Source: SAR202 cluster bacterium bin90 (GTDB lineage: Bacteria > Chloroflexota > Dehalococcoidia > Lucifugimonadales > JADFKI01). Taken from it: a stretch of 64,000 bases of DNA. The position numbers and the translations under genes are program-made. Where the stretch lies: contig MPND01000010.1 of NCBI GenBank assembly GCA_002238855.1, forward strand, positions 37,036 to 101,035, written 5' to 3'. Below are positions 1-7,734 of the stretch, piece by piece (the stretch's first letter is position 1; every line of letters begins with the position of its first letter). The notes under the pieces were generated by a model. The model was not told where the DNA came from. It did no database searches and saw only the letters and a program-made list of their open reading frames with translations.

Positions 1-270
1 CACCGCCACATCCCACATGCTTACATGCTTCGTCAGGTACTTGTACTCCTCGAGGAGCCCTCCATCTTCCGGCTTGATGTACGCGCGTGGGTGATACATG
101 TGGTTGTAGGTCGTGTATGCCCAGCAGCCCGCAGCCTTCGACAGATGCCACCAGGGCGACTTCCTGATGCGCGTGGAAATCAGCATCTTCGCGTCGCTGT
201 TTCCGCTCTGTCGCAGGTTGATAGGCAATTTACGCCGCTTGAGACCGTCAATAACTAGAGTTTGCGCCAC
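1..270 (-). CDS. Aminomethyltransferase / DMSP-demethylase-like protein, N-terminal part (runs off the window)
   Basis: The frame is open for 90 codons from a GTG at 268-270 to the window edge; the rest lies to the left. A GGAGG site lies about 8 bases upstream of the GTG. The translated part contains STRIRKSPWW, YTTYNHMYHPRAY and VSMWDVAV. This pattern is typical of the N-terminus of GcvT-fold proteins related to dimethylsulfoniopropionate demethylase DmdA, in which a folate-binding domain takes a methyl group from the substrate. Glycine cleavage T protein proper and other one-carbon transferases share the fold, so the substrate is unresolved. It is on the same strand as the iron-sulfur protein upstream (139-base gap) and near another aminomethyltransferase-domain protein at 1813-4293, which suggests a one-carbon or methyl-group catabolic neighbourhood. 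There is too little sequence to check catalytic residues. Confidence 0.72.
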   Translation of the reverse strand, partial: MAQTLVIDGLKRRKLPINLRQSGNSDAKMLISTRIRKSPWWHLSKAAGCWAYTTYNHMYHPRAYIKPEDGGLLEEYKYLTKHVSMWDVAV

Positions 271-409
271 CTTACTAGACCTCCAGCTCTTGGCCCTAAA
301 GCCAATTCGACTTTACGCAACGCATATAGATTGTGTTTCGCTAAACTCTACGCACCCCTCCTTTACTCCCGCCGGAACAAGCGCCTGTCCACCTTTGTCG
401 TTCTTGGAA

Positions 410-1660
410 TCAGGCTAAATCGAATGTCGTCTCACCCTTCTCCAGCACTTCCATTACTTCATTCGCGAAGTCCGCAAGCTCCGCCTCGCCGGGGACACCC
501 GCCGTTTTCAATCGCTCTTTGAACTTCTCGAACAGCCAGTCCTCCTCACGTCCGTGTGGAAACTCAAAGAACTCCCGGTCGAACTGCGGCAACTCGCCAG
601 ATGCGAAGTAGCCCTTGCCCTTCAGCGAGAATCCCTCTAGGTTGTCGCTGCCCTTGCCCAGCACCTCTCCCGTCTCAACGTAGTGCTCCATCACGGGCTT
701 CATCCCGTACTTCTGGATCGGGCAGACAATCATGCATGCCGCGCAGCCGTGATACTTGACCATCACAGGGCGGCAGCGGTCGTAAATCAGCTTGTTTCTC
801 TCGACGCCTCTCCACCAGACCTTGTCGCGTGGAATTGCGCGCCCAGGACAGCGGTTCACGCAGACCTGGCACTCCTGGCAGAACTTGTGGATGCCATAGT
901 CAGCCGGTTCGTCGTAGGTCACAGGGGCGTCGGTAGTTACCAGCATCAGCCGGGACCGCGAGCCGAAGTGCGGCGACAGCAGTTGCCCGTTGGCGCCAAG
1001 CTGTCCAAGTCCGGCGGCAACGAACATGGGAATATACGGCCCACTGCAATCGCTGCCGTCGTGGACCTGCCCGTGGTATCCTCTCGATCTCAGGTATTCG
1101 CACAGCTTCAGGCATAGTTCCTGTTGTATCTCGTATGTCTCGAAGCGCGCGATATCAGAGTCGGGGCTGGGACCTGACTGTGTCTTGACATAGTCCTGCT
1201 CCATCGCAAGACAGATGGCGTGTTCATACCTTGCCCAGCGCTTCTTGCCCGCGAAGGTGTAGCGTCGGTCATACCGCGTAAATCCCACCTCGCCGAAGCC
1301 CATCTCGCGCGCCAGCCGCCGGATGTCGTCGGTCAGATCCTCTCCGGGCACAGGCGTTCCCGTAGGCTCGACATCGCCGGATCCCAGCGCAGCCTCGTAC
1401 ATCGGTGTCATTCGCTCGTCATGACCTTCCCTGAAGTCGTCGAAGTCCTTCGACTGGTTTGCGAGCGCCCACTGCCTGTCAGCGGACTTCTCGATGGCTT
1501 GCGTCTCCAGCGGATACTCCCGGCTGTAGAAAGCCACATCCGCCGGGTTCAGCGGAACACCGGGGACAGTCGCCAGGTCTTCTGCAACCGGTATCTCTAC
1601 TTCAGGGTCTCCTTGGAGCCTGCCGGGTCTCTTTACCCTATGACTCAATTGCTTGACCAT
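410..1660 (-). CDS. Reductive dehalogenase-like / QueG-like 4Fe-4S protein
   Basis: This 416-residue protein has two ferredoxin-type cysteine clusters near the C-terminus: CxxCxxCxxxCP at about residues 260-271 (CQECQVCVNRCP) and a second made of an isolated Cys and CAACMIVCP at about 306-314. The region before them resembles the corrinoid-binding core shared by reductive dehalogenases (RdhA) and epoxyqueuosine reductase (QueG). It has no twin-arginine signal or membrane segment, so it should be cytoplasmic, unlike respiratory RdhA. No rdhB anchor gene is adjacent. I start at the ATG at 1658-1660, which has GGGAGGA six bases upstream; an ATG 11 codons earlier has no ribosome site. QueG proteins are usually shorter, about 310-380 residues, and have HEAT repeats that I do not see. 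A cytoplasmic, catabolic reductive dehalogenase-like role is inference. Confidence 0.7.
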   Translation of the reverse strand: MVKQLSHRVKRPGRLQGDPEVEIPVAEDLATVPGVPLNPADVAFYSREYPLETQAIEKSADRQWALANQSKDFDDFREGHDERMTPMYEAALGSGDVEPTGTPVPGEDLTDDIRRLAREMGFGEVGFTRYDRRYTFAGKKRWARYEHAICLAMEQDYVKTQSGPSPDSDIARFETYEIQQELCLKLCEYLRSRGYHGQVHDGSDCSGPYIPMFVAAGLGQLGANGQLLSPHFGSRSRLMLVTTDAPVTYDEPADYGIHKFCQECQVCVNRCPGRAIPRDKVWWRGVERNKLIYDRCRPVMVKYHGCAACMIVCPIQKYGMKPVMEHYVETGEVLGKGSDNLEGFSLKGKGYFASGELPQFDREFFEFPHGREEDWLFEKFKERLKTAGVPGEAELADFANEVMEVLEKGETTFDLA

Positions 1661-1812
1661 CTGAGTCCTCCCTATGGTCCTGTCGCCCTCCATGGAGGAA
1701 GGTCATAGCCTGTCCCTGCGTAGACACAGGGGATGAGGGTGAAGCTTAAGAATAAGCACGAATCTGGATACACGCCATTGTCCATTGACAACCAGGGCAG
1801 GCCCTCCGAAGT

Positions 1813-4293
1813 TCACGCCCTCATCTTGCTGCCATCCGCGTCGTACAGAGACTCCCGTGCAACCGTCGCCGTCAGTCTCTCCCCGAAGTACACCACATCC
1901 ACCTTTGTCCCCTCATCGGCATATTCGGCGGGAAGGTATCCGTACACTATCCCCCTGCCGATTGAATGCCCGTAGTTCGCGCTCGTCACATATCCCAGTA
2001 CCCTGTCTCCGCCCGAGTTGCCATCGATTATCGGCTCCTTACCCATCACCACCCTATCCGCATCATCCAGCGTCATGCAGCACAGCTTCCTGCTCACACC
2101 CTCCGCGCGCGCCTGCCTGAGCGCGTCCCTTCCGATGAAATCGCCCTTCCGCATCCTCACCGCGAACCCGATGCCCGCCTCATAAGGGTTGTACTCCGTG
2201 TGAATGTCGTTCCCCCATAGCCGGTAACCCTTCTCCAACCGCAGCGAGTCGAACGCGCCGCCTCCCGCCGCGACCACGCCGAGCGGCTGCCCCGCCTCCC
2301 ACAGAATGTCCCACAGCCGAAGTCCCTGTTCTGATGGCGCGTATATCTCCCATCCCAGTTCGCCAACATAAGAGATGCGCAGCGCAAGCGCGGGCACTTC
2401 GCCTATCGTGATCTGCCTCGCGCTCATGTAGGGGAAGCCCTCATTGCTCAGGTCGTCATCACACACGCGGCTCAGCAGATTGCGCGCCTGAGGACCCCAC
2501 AGCCCGATGCAGCACAGCGCAGACGACACATCCGTCACCTGTGCAGCCCCGTCAGTCGGCATCTGCGCCTCTATCCAAGCAAGGTCATGTAGTCCCATAC
2601 CGCCACCCGTCACCACCATGAAGCGTTCCTCGCCCAGCCGCGTAACCGTCAGATCGCACTTGATTCCGCCGCTCGGAGTAACCATCGACGTGTATGTGAT
2701 GCTGCCCACCGGCTTTTTCATCTGGTTCGTGGCTAATCGTTGAAGGGCCGCAAGTGCGCCAGGCCCCGTAACCTCAAACTCGGCGAACGGCGTCATGTCG
2801 AACATGGCAACCCGTTCCCGTGTCGCGACATGCTCCGCTGCTACAGTCGGCGACCACTCACGAGCCTCCCAGCCTGTGCGCATCTCGCCCGTTACAGTCA
2901 GCGAATCGAGGAGGCCTTCGTTGGAGTCGTACCACTGCGGACGCTCCCAGCCGGCGTTCTCGAAGAACACACCACCTAGTTCCTGCTGCCTTGCGAAGAA
3001 TGGCGTCAGCCGTAGGTTGCGCGGGTTCTCCATCTGCTGACGCGGATGAATGATGTCATACACCTCACGGTACTGCTGCGCCGCCCGCGCCCGCACATAA
3101 GGGCGTGTGTATGCATGCGGGTGAAAGCGCCGGATGTCGCACTCGCGCAAATCCGTGGTCGGCTCGCCGTCTGCAATCCACTCCGCCACCGCCTTGCCTA
3201 CACCCGCCGCCTGCGTGACCCACACCGCCTGCGCCGACCAGAATCCACGAGCCTGAGGCGCTTCTCCGAGCACCGGAAAGCCGTCCGTAGTGAAAGAGAA
3301 CATGCCGTTGAACTTGCGCGTCAGCCCCGCACCCTTCAGGCCCGGCAGCAACTTGTGCGCCGCCGCCATTGCTCGCTCGAAATGCTCCGGCGTGAATGGT
3401 GTCTCGGATGGCATGACCGGCGAATCTTCGTGAGCGCGTATGTCCCCGGCATCCACCAGCAGAGGCTCGTGATTGTAATTGCCTATGCCGTAAGATTCCC
3501 CCTCCTGGCGAAAGTACATCGCCTCGTCCTGGTGGCGCAACAATGGCTGGCTTATCTCCTCCGTAGCGCCCGCAAGCCCTTCAACGGGCGTTGTAACTGC
3601 GTACTGGTGCTCCATCGGCGACAGGGGAATCGGAACTCTCGCATACCCGCCGAGCTTCGGTGCCCAGATACCCGCGCATGCAACTACCAGGTCGGTCTGG
3701 ATGTCGCCATGCGAGGTGTTTACCGTCGTAATTCGCCCATCGTCAACTCCGAAGCCTGTAACCTTCACTCCGCCATAGAAACTTGCGCCGTCTTGCTGGG
3801 CTTCCCGTGCCATCGCCTCTGCGGGTCGAGTTGCCTTCGTCTGGATGTCCGACGGCACATACAGGGCGCCTAAGATATGCTCGGACAGCATCGGGATAAA
3901 CTCGCGCGCATCGGCAGGGCTGATGACATGAGCTTCAATGCCCCAACTCATGCCGAATCCCGCCTTGCGCTTCAGGTCGGCAAGGCGTTCCGGCGTCCAC
4001 GCCACTTCTAGGCTGCCCACATTCTTGGCGCAGGGTTCGCCATCGAGCGTCAGTTCGCTCCACAGGTCAACCGTGTACTTGGCGAAGTCCGCCATAGTCT
4101 TTGAAGGGTTGATCTGAAAGACGAGTCCAGGCGCGTGGGAGGTGGAGCCACCAGTCTCAAAGAGGGGACCCTGCTCGACCACGACGATGTCCCGCCAGCC
4201 GAGCTTGGTGAGGTGATAGGCGACGCTGCAACCTACGATGCCCGCGCCGACAATGACGGCTCTGGCATGCTTCGGAAGGGTGATGTCAGACAT
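1813..4293 (-). CDS. FAD-dependent oxidoreductase fused to aminomethyltransferase (dimethylglycine/sarcosine dehydrogenase family)
   Basis: An 826-residue two-domain enzyme. The N-terminal half is a DAO-type FAD domain with the dinucleotide motif VIVGAGIVGCS near residue 15 and GGSTSHAPGL near residue 50. In the family the equivalent His binds FAD covalently (usually TWHAAGL; here a Ser precedes the His). From about residue 430 to the end it has the GcvT tetrahydrofolate-binding fold (LATNQMKKPVGSITYTSM, GELGWEIYAP). Family members oxidatively demethylate dimethylglycine, sarcosine or similar N-methyl compounds and pass formaldehyde to folate. The start is the ATG at 4291-4293 (AGGTG just upstream); a TTG six codons earlier lacks a ribosome site. 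A single gene in its own unit. The substrate cannot be told from sequence alone. Confidence 0.88.
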   Translation of the reverse strand: MSDITLPKHARAVIVGAGIVGCSVAYHLTKLGWRDIVVVEQGPLFETGGSTSHAPGLVFQINPSKTMADFAKYTVDLWSELTLDGEPCAKNVGSLEVAWTPERLADLKRKAGFGMSWGIEAHVISPADAREFIPMLSEHILGALYVPSDIQTKATRPAEAMAREAQQDGASFYGGVKVTGFGVDDGRITTVNTSHGDIQTDLVVACAGIWAPKLGGYARVPIPLSPMEHQYAVTTPVEGLAGATEEISQPLLRHQDEAMYFRQEGESYGIGNYNHEPLLVDAGDIRAHEDSPVMPSETPFTPEHFERAMAAAHKLLPGLKGAGLTRKFNGMFSFTTDGFPVLGEAPQARGFWSAQAVWVTQAAGVGKAVAEWIADGEPTTDLRECDIRRFHPHAYTRPYVRARAAQQYREVYDIIHPRQQMENPRNLRLTPFFARQQELGGVFFENAGWERPQWYDSNEGLLDSLTVTGEMRTGWEAREWSPTVAAEHVATRERVAMFDMTPFAEFEVTGPGALAALQRLATNQMKKPVGSITYTSMVTPSGGIKCDLTVTRLGEERFMVVTGGGMGLHDLAWIEAQMPTDGAAQVTDVSSALCCIGLWGPQARNLLSRVCDDDLSNEGFPYMSARQITIGEVPALALRISYVGELGWEIYAPSEQGLRLWDILWEAGQPLGVVAAGGGAFDSLRLEKGYRLWGNDIHTEYNPYEAGIGFAVRMRKGDFIGRDALRQARAEGVSRKLCCMTLDDADRVVMGKEPIIDGNSGGDRVLGYVTSANYGHSIGRGIVYGYLPAEYADEGTKVDVVYFGERLTATVARESLYDADGSKMRA

Positions 4294-4446
4294 GTCACCT
4301 ATGTCTCCCAACCAAACCGCAGGTATCAGAAATAGCCTAGTCAGCCGATGCTAGCATAGGATTGGGAAGCATGTAAGGGGAATTTCAACGAAATGTTAAA
4401 CGGATTTTGAAACTCCTCTGGTGAGGTCAGGCATGGAACTGGCGAC

Positions 4447-5136
4447 CTACACCGACGCCAACGCCCTGGGAAGCTCCGCTGCGCTCTCCAGCACGTTCAC
4501 AGAATCGTATTCTGCAAACGCCTCCCGCCCCGTAACACCCGATAGCACAGCCACAAATGGCACACCCGCTCTCCGCGCCGTCTCCGCGTCCGTAACGCTG
4601 TCTCCCACATACAGGCAGCGCTCTCTTGGCGTGCTGAGCGCCTCCATAGCTCGCAGCAGCCCTGTGGGGTTCGGCTTCAGTTCTTCCACATCCTCGCCGC
4701 CAACAATTACCTCGAACCGCCCCTCCAGATCGTCCCGCTTCAGCACGCGCTCGATGCGCCTCCGGAACTTCGACGATACGATGCCCAGCCTTATTCCACT
4801 GCCCAGCAGGACATCCGTTATGGACGGCACGAAATCGTACATCACGATCAGATCATGCATCACCACGTCCGCCCGCTCTGTGAACAGACGCTGGAACTCG
4901 TCGCCATGCCTCGCATGTTCCTCCCCCGCCAGCGCCGTCAGTGTGCGTGGCAGCGAGAGCCCGATCGTCCGTCGAATAGCGTCATCTGTTGCCACGTGCA
5001 AACCCAGCCGTTGCAGAGCGTAGTTCGCGCACTCTATTACCGCATCGGACGAGTCCGCCAGCGTATAATCGAAGTCGAAGATGACGCTCTGAAAATCGTG
5101 AGCAGCAGTCAACCCGTCAGTCCCGTCCATCGCCAT
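4447..5136 (-). CDS. HAD-family phosphatase, phosphoglycolate-phosphatase-like (copy 2 of a tandem pair)
   Basis: A 229-residue HAD subfamily IA hydrolase. Motif I is DFDYT at D21-T25 (nucleophile D21, acid/base D23), motif II is the Ser in GIVSS, motif III the Lys in ELKPNP and motif IV GDSVTD. A cap helix bundle lies between motifs I and II, as in PGP/Gph-type phosphatases that act on small phosphorylated metabolites. The ATG overlaps the stop of the upstream paralogue by one base (TGATG), so translation is probably coupled. An in-frame TTG just upstream is a less likely start. The protein is nearly identical to its neighbour over the motifs and in GDSVTDAETARRAGVPFVAV; see the entry at 5136-5834. 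Last gene of an operon that starts with the MBL hydrolase at 7477. Confidence 0.88.
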   Translation of the reverse strand: MAMDGTDGLTAAHDFQSVIFDFDYTLADSSDAVIECANYALQRLGLHVATDDAIRRTIGLSLPRTLTALAGEEHARHGDEFQRLFTERADVVMHDLIVMYDFVPSITDVLLGSGIRLGIVSSKFRRRIERVLKRDDLEGRFEVIVGGEDVEELKPNPTGLLRAMEALSTPRERCLYVGDSVTDAETARRAGVPFVAVLSGVTGREAFAEYDSVNVLESAAELPRALASV

Positions 5137-5834
5137 CAATCCTCAAGTCCCAGCGCACCCGGCAGCTTCCCCGCGCTCCCCAGAACCATCGCCGGCGCGT
5201 ATTCCGCGAACGCTTCCCGCTCGGTGACGCCCGACAGCACAGCCACAAATGGCACACCCGCACGCCTCGCCGTCTCGGCGTCAGTTACGCTGTCCCCCAC
5301 ATATAGGCAGCTCTCTATTGGCGTGCTCAGCGCATCCACAGCCCGTCGCAGTCCCGTCGGGTCAGGCTTCATCGTCTCCACATCCTCGCTGCCCACGATA
5401 ACCCCGAAGCGTCCGTCCAACCCATACCTCTGCAACACCGCGTTAATGCGCCGCCTTCTCCCCGACGACACGATTCCGATATTTATGCCCCGGTCCAACA
5501 GCGTATCCACAAGCGATGGGACAAATTCATAAACAAGGGTTGCGTCAGGCATAATCTTGAATGCCTTCTCTTGAAAGACCCGCATATACTCATCGCCAAG
5601 CTCGGCGTGCTCATCTCCCACCAGCGCAGGCAGGGAGTGCGGCAACGACAACCCTATCGTGCGGCGAATAGCGTCGTCCGGAGCAGCCGGGAAACCCAGC
5701 CGGCCAAGTGCGTAGTTCGCGCACTCAATGACGCCATCGGACGAGTCTGCAAGCGTGTAGTCGAAGTCGAAGATAACGCCCTTCACCTCGAGAACAGCCG
5801 CCATCCCGTCCAATTTGCCCGTCCTGTCTGACAA
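5136..5834 (-). CDS. HAD-family phosphatase, phosphoglycolate-phosphatase-like (copy 1 of a tandem pair)
   Basis: A 232-residue paralogue of the following gene; by eye roughly 60-65% identical with no large gaps. The HAD IA motifs are intact: DFDYT at D23-T27, Ser in GIVSSG, Lys in MKPDP and GDSVTD. The cap regions (the segments after GLSLP and around the middle of the protein) are where the two copies differ most, which would be expected if they act on different phosphate esters. The first possible start is TTG at 5832-5834, two bases after the stop of the upstream haloacid-dehalogenase-like gene; an ATG ten codons later (5802-5804) is a real alternative and would match the shorter paralogue better. 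Third gene of the 7477-4447 operon. Confidence 0.85.
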   Translation of the reverse strand: MSDRTGKLDGMAAVLEVKGVIFDFDYTLADSSDGVIECANYALGRLGFPAAPDDAIRRTIGLSLPHSLPALVGDEHAELGDEYMRVFQEKAFKIMPDATLVYEFVPSLVDTLLDRGINIGIVSSGRRRRINAVLQRYGLDGRFGVIVGSEDVETMKPDPTGLRRAVDALSTPIESCLYVGDSVTDAETARRAGVPFVAVLSGVTEREAFAEYAPAMVLGSAGKLPGALGLED

Positions 5835-5836
5835 GC

Positions 5837-6544
5837 TTACAACCCCATCAGTTCCGCGAGAGTCTTCAGGTCGGGCACTTCGAGGTCAGCGCCTGAATCT
5901 CCTGACGACGGATTGCCGGATGCGCTGCCCTCGCGCTCCAGACCGGCGTGCCTGTTCACCCAGACAGCATCCATCCCGAAGCTCTTCGCCGCCTCGATGT
6001 CCAGTTTCACGCTCTCCGCCACATGCAGCACGCGCCCCTTGGAGATACCCATGCGCTCTATCGCCATATTGAAGTTGTTGTGCGACGGCTTGTAGGAACC
6101 GGCCTGCTCAGCCGTAACCAAGTAGTCAAAGTCCACGCCCAGCGTCCGCGCAGTCCCAACGAACAGGTCGTCATCCACATTCGAGACAATGCACAGCCTG
6201 TACCTTGTCTTGAATCGCTCCAAAGCATCGACCGTATCATCGAACGGCGGCCAGCTACCCAATGATTCGGCGAGACACTCCACCTCAGTTAGAGACGGCA
6301 CGAACCCCAGGCGCGCGCAGATACCCCTAACGGTGGAGCGCAGCACCTCTCTGTATCGGTGATACTCTCCGGACTTGCCTTCCCGCTCAATCTGAGCGTA
6401 CAGCTCAAGCAGTTCCGCATCACTCACTTCTATCCCGTGCGCCCTCATCACCGGCCTCAGTGCGCCTGCGATTCCGGATTCCCAGTCGATCAGCGTTCCG
6501 TAGCAGTCGAAGGTCAGCGCACTGTACTTCTCAAAATCAAGCAT
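5837..6544 (-). CDS. Haloacid dehalogenase type II-like HAD hydrolase
   Basis: A 235-residue HAD protein beginning MLDFEKYSALTFDCYGTL, where D13 of DCYGT is the nucleophile. This DxYGTL form of motif I is characteristic of L-2-haloacid dehalogenases, which hydrolyse 2-haloacids to 2-hydroxyacids. It has SN in motif II (IVSN), a Lys in SYKPSH and ends with the family-like VWVNR. Against pure dehalogenase function, the segment before the last Asp reads HVAESVKLDI rather than the VSSNxWD seen in characterised L-DEX enzymes, so it belongs to a sister subgroup whose substrate may not be halogenated. The start is the ATG at 6542-6544 with GGGAG upstream; an ATG four codons earlier is possible. It lies between the MBL hydrolase and the tandem phosphatases. 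Confidence 0.8.
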   Translation of the reverse strand: MLDFEKYSALTFDCYGTLIDWESGIAGALRPVMRAHGIEVSDAELLELYAQIEREGKSGEYHRYREVLRSTVRGICARLGFVPSLTEVECLAESLGSWPPFDDTVDALERFKTRYRLCIVSNVDDDLFVGTARTLGVDFDYLVTAEQAGSYKPSHNNFNMAIERMGISKGRVLHVAESVKLDIEAAKSFGMDAVWVNRHAGLEREGSASGNPSSGDSGADLEVPDLKTLAELMGL

Positions 6545-6586
6545 TCCCGCTCCCATCCTTTTCGTCCTGTCAAAACTAAGTCAGTT

Positions 6587-7477
6587 TCATGTAATATCGG
6601 ACACCCGCCCCTCATCCTCTAGCTTAATTAGGTGCGCTCTTATTTGACTCCGCGCCGTTTCCATCAACTGTGGGTGTATATTGCCCGCGTAGATGGCATC
6701 AAGCAGGGCGTCCACACTTCTATTGCCCGCTTCCACCAGGCTCACAATCTGCTCTTCCCGCGCAAGGCGGTGCGTAATCAGCTCGTTCAGCTTGTCCTGC
6801 GGCGTGTCGATGATCGGACCATGCCCGGGCGCGATCATGCGCGAGTCGTAGCCCTGCAGCTTCCGCATCGACTCGATGTACGATGCCATATTCCCATGCT
6901 CAGGACTGATGACAGTCGTGCCCGTGCCCAGGATCATGTCGCCGCTGAACAGCACGCCCGCCTGCCTGTGCAAGATGCACAGACTGCCCATCGTATGCCC
7001 TGGCGTGTGTATGAACTCCAGCGTCGCGCCCCCAAGCTCCAGCGTGTTGTCGTCTCCTACCGTCGCGTCCACGCTCACTCGCTCCACGCTATCCGGCTCG
7101 TCATCAGCACCGGCCATTCGCTGGTAGGGTTCCTCCGGCATACGTGCCGATGTTAGATCCGATTCGATAGCCTCCCGTTCGTTGGCATTGCAAGTAACCG
7201 CGCCGCCTGTCGCATCGCGCAGCCGCGTCGCGCCACCGATATGGTCGCCGTGCCTGTGCGTCAGCACAATCGCCGCAACATCCGGCGATCCCACTGAGCG
7301 CCAATGTCCCAGGTAAGCCTCCACCTCCTCATCCTTCCCATAGGCCGTGTCGATAATCGCGGCGCGCTCGCTGCCCACAACTAGATAGACATTGGGTGCG
7401 TACACGCCTTCGTGCGCGCCCTCACCCACCACCATCTGATGCACGCCGGGCGCAATCTCCGTTACATTTAATGCCAT
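6587..7477 (-). CDS. MBL-fold metallo-hydrolase (LACTB2-like)
   Basis: A 296-residue metallo-beta-lactamase-fold hydrolase. The zinc motif THRHGDH has H74, H76, D78 and H79; a third metal ligand is the His in HTPGHTMGS near residue 160, with a further Asp in FSGDM and a His in PGHGP. The C-terminal 60 residues look like the winged-helix tail of LACTB2-type proteins. Such proteins cleave thioesters, lactones or RNA; no substrate can be read here. The ATG has GGTGGAG seven bases upstream. It is the first gene of a four-gene operon with three HAD hydrolases. A TATAAT-like box lies on the minus strand at 7551-7556 without a convincing -35. Confidence 0.86.
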   Translation of the reverse strand: MALNVTEIAPGVHQMVVGEGAHEGVYAPNVYLVVGSERAAIIDTAYGKDEEVEAYLGHWRSVGSPDVAAIVLTHRHGDHIGGATRLRDATGGAVTCNANEREAIESDLTSARMPEEPYQRMAGADDEPDSVERVSVDATVGDDNTLELGGATLEFIHTPGHTMGSLCILHRQAGVLFSGDMILGTGTTVISPEHGNMASYIESMRKLQGYDSRMIAPGHGPIIDTPQDKLNELITHRLAREEQIVSLVEAGNRSVDALLDAIYAGNIHPQLMETARSQIRAHLIKLEDEGRVSDIT

Positions 7478-7648
7478 CTGTTATCTCCACCTAGCTTCAA
7501 AAGTGCTGATCGAAAAAGCTGCAAGTTAAGGTAAGTCTCCCGTAAACAAAATTATACTCTAATCGTGCCTGCACAGTCCCAAATACGGATCGGTTTCAAG
7601 GCGATCATTCCGGTGCATTTCTCTCCCTGTGTTGCGCCTAAAAGCCCT

Positions 7649-7676
7649 TTGACAATCGCTTTGACGGGAGTATAAT
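7649..7676 (+). promoter_or_regulatory. Sigma-70-type promoter of the 2-hydroxyacid oxidase gene
   Basis: TTGACA at 7649-7654 and TATAAT at 7671-7676 are separated by 16 bases. Both hexamers match the consensus exactly. Transcription would start near 7683, giving a leader of about 50 bases before the ATG at 7735. Confidence 0.82.
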
Positions 7677-7734
7677 TCGGCTCGGTGTTAAACAAATATT
7701 AACAATCCAGCGGAACAATGGAGGGAGCACGCCG

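Noticed and set aside
410..1660. Assignment as a respiratory (organohalide-respiration) RdhA
   Set aside because: No twin-arginine signal, no rdhB anchor gene and no regulators nearby.
3046..3873. A 275-codon plus-strand open frame inside the FAD/aminomethyltransferase gene
   Set aside because: Antisense to a well-supported enzyme gene, and the protein text shows no domain.
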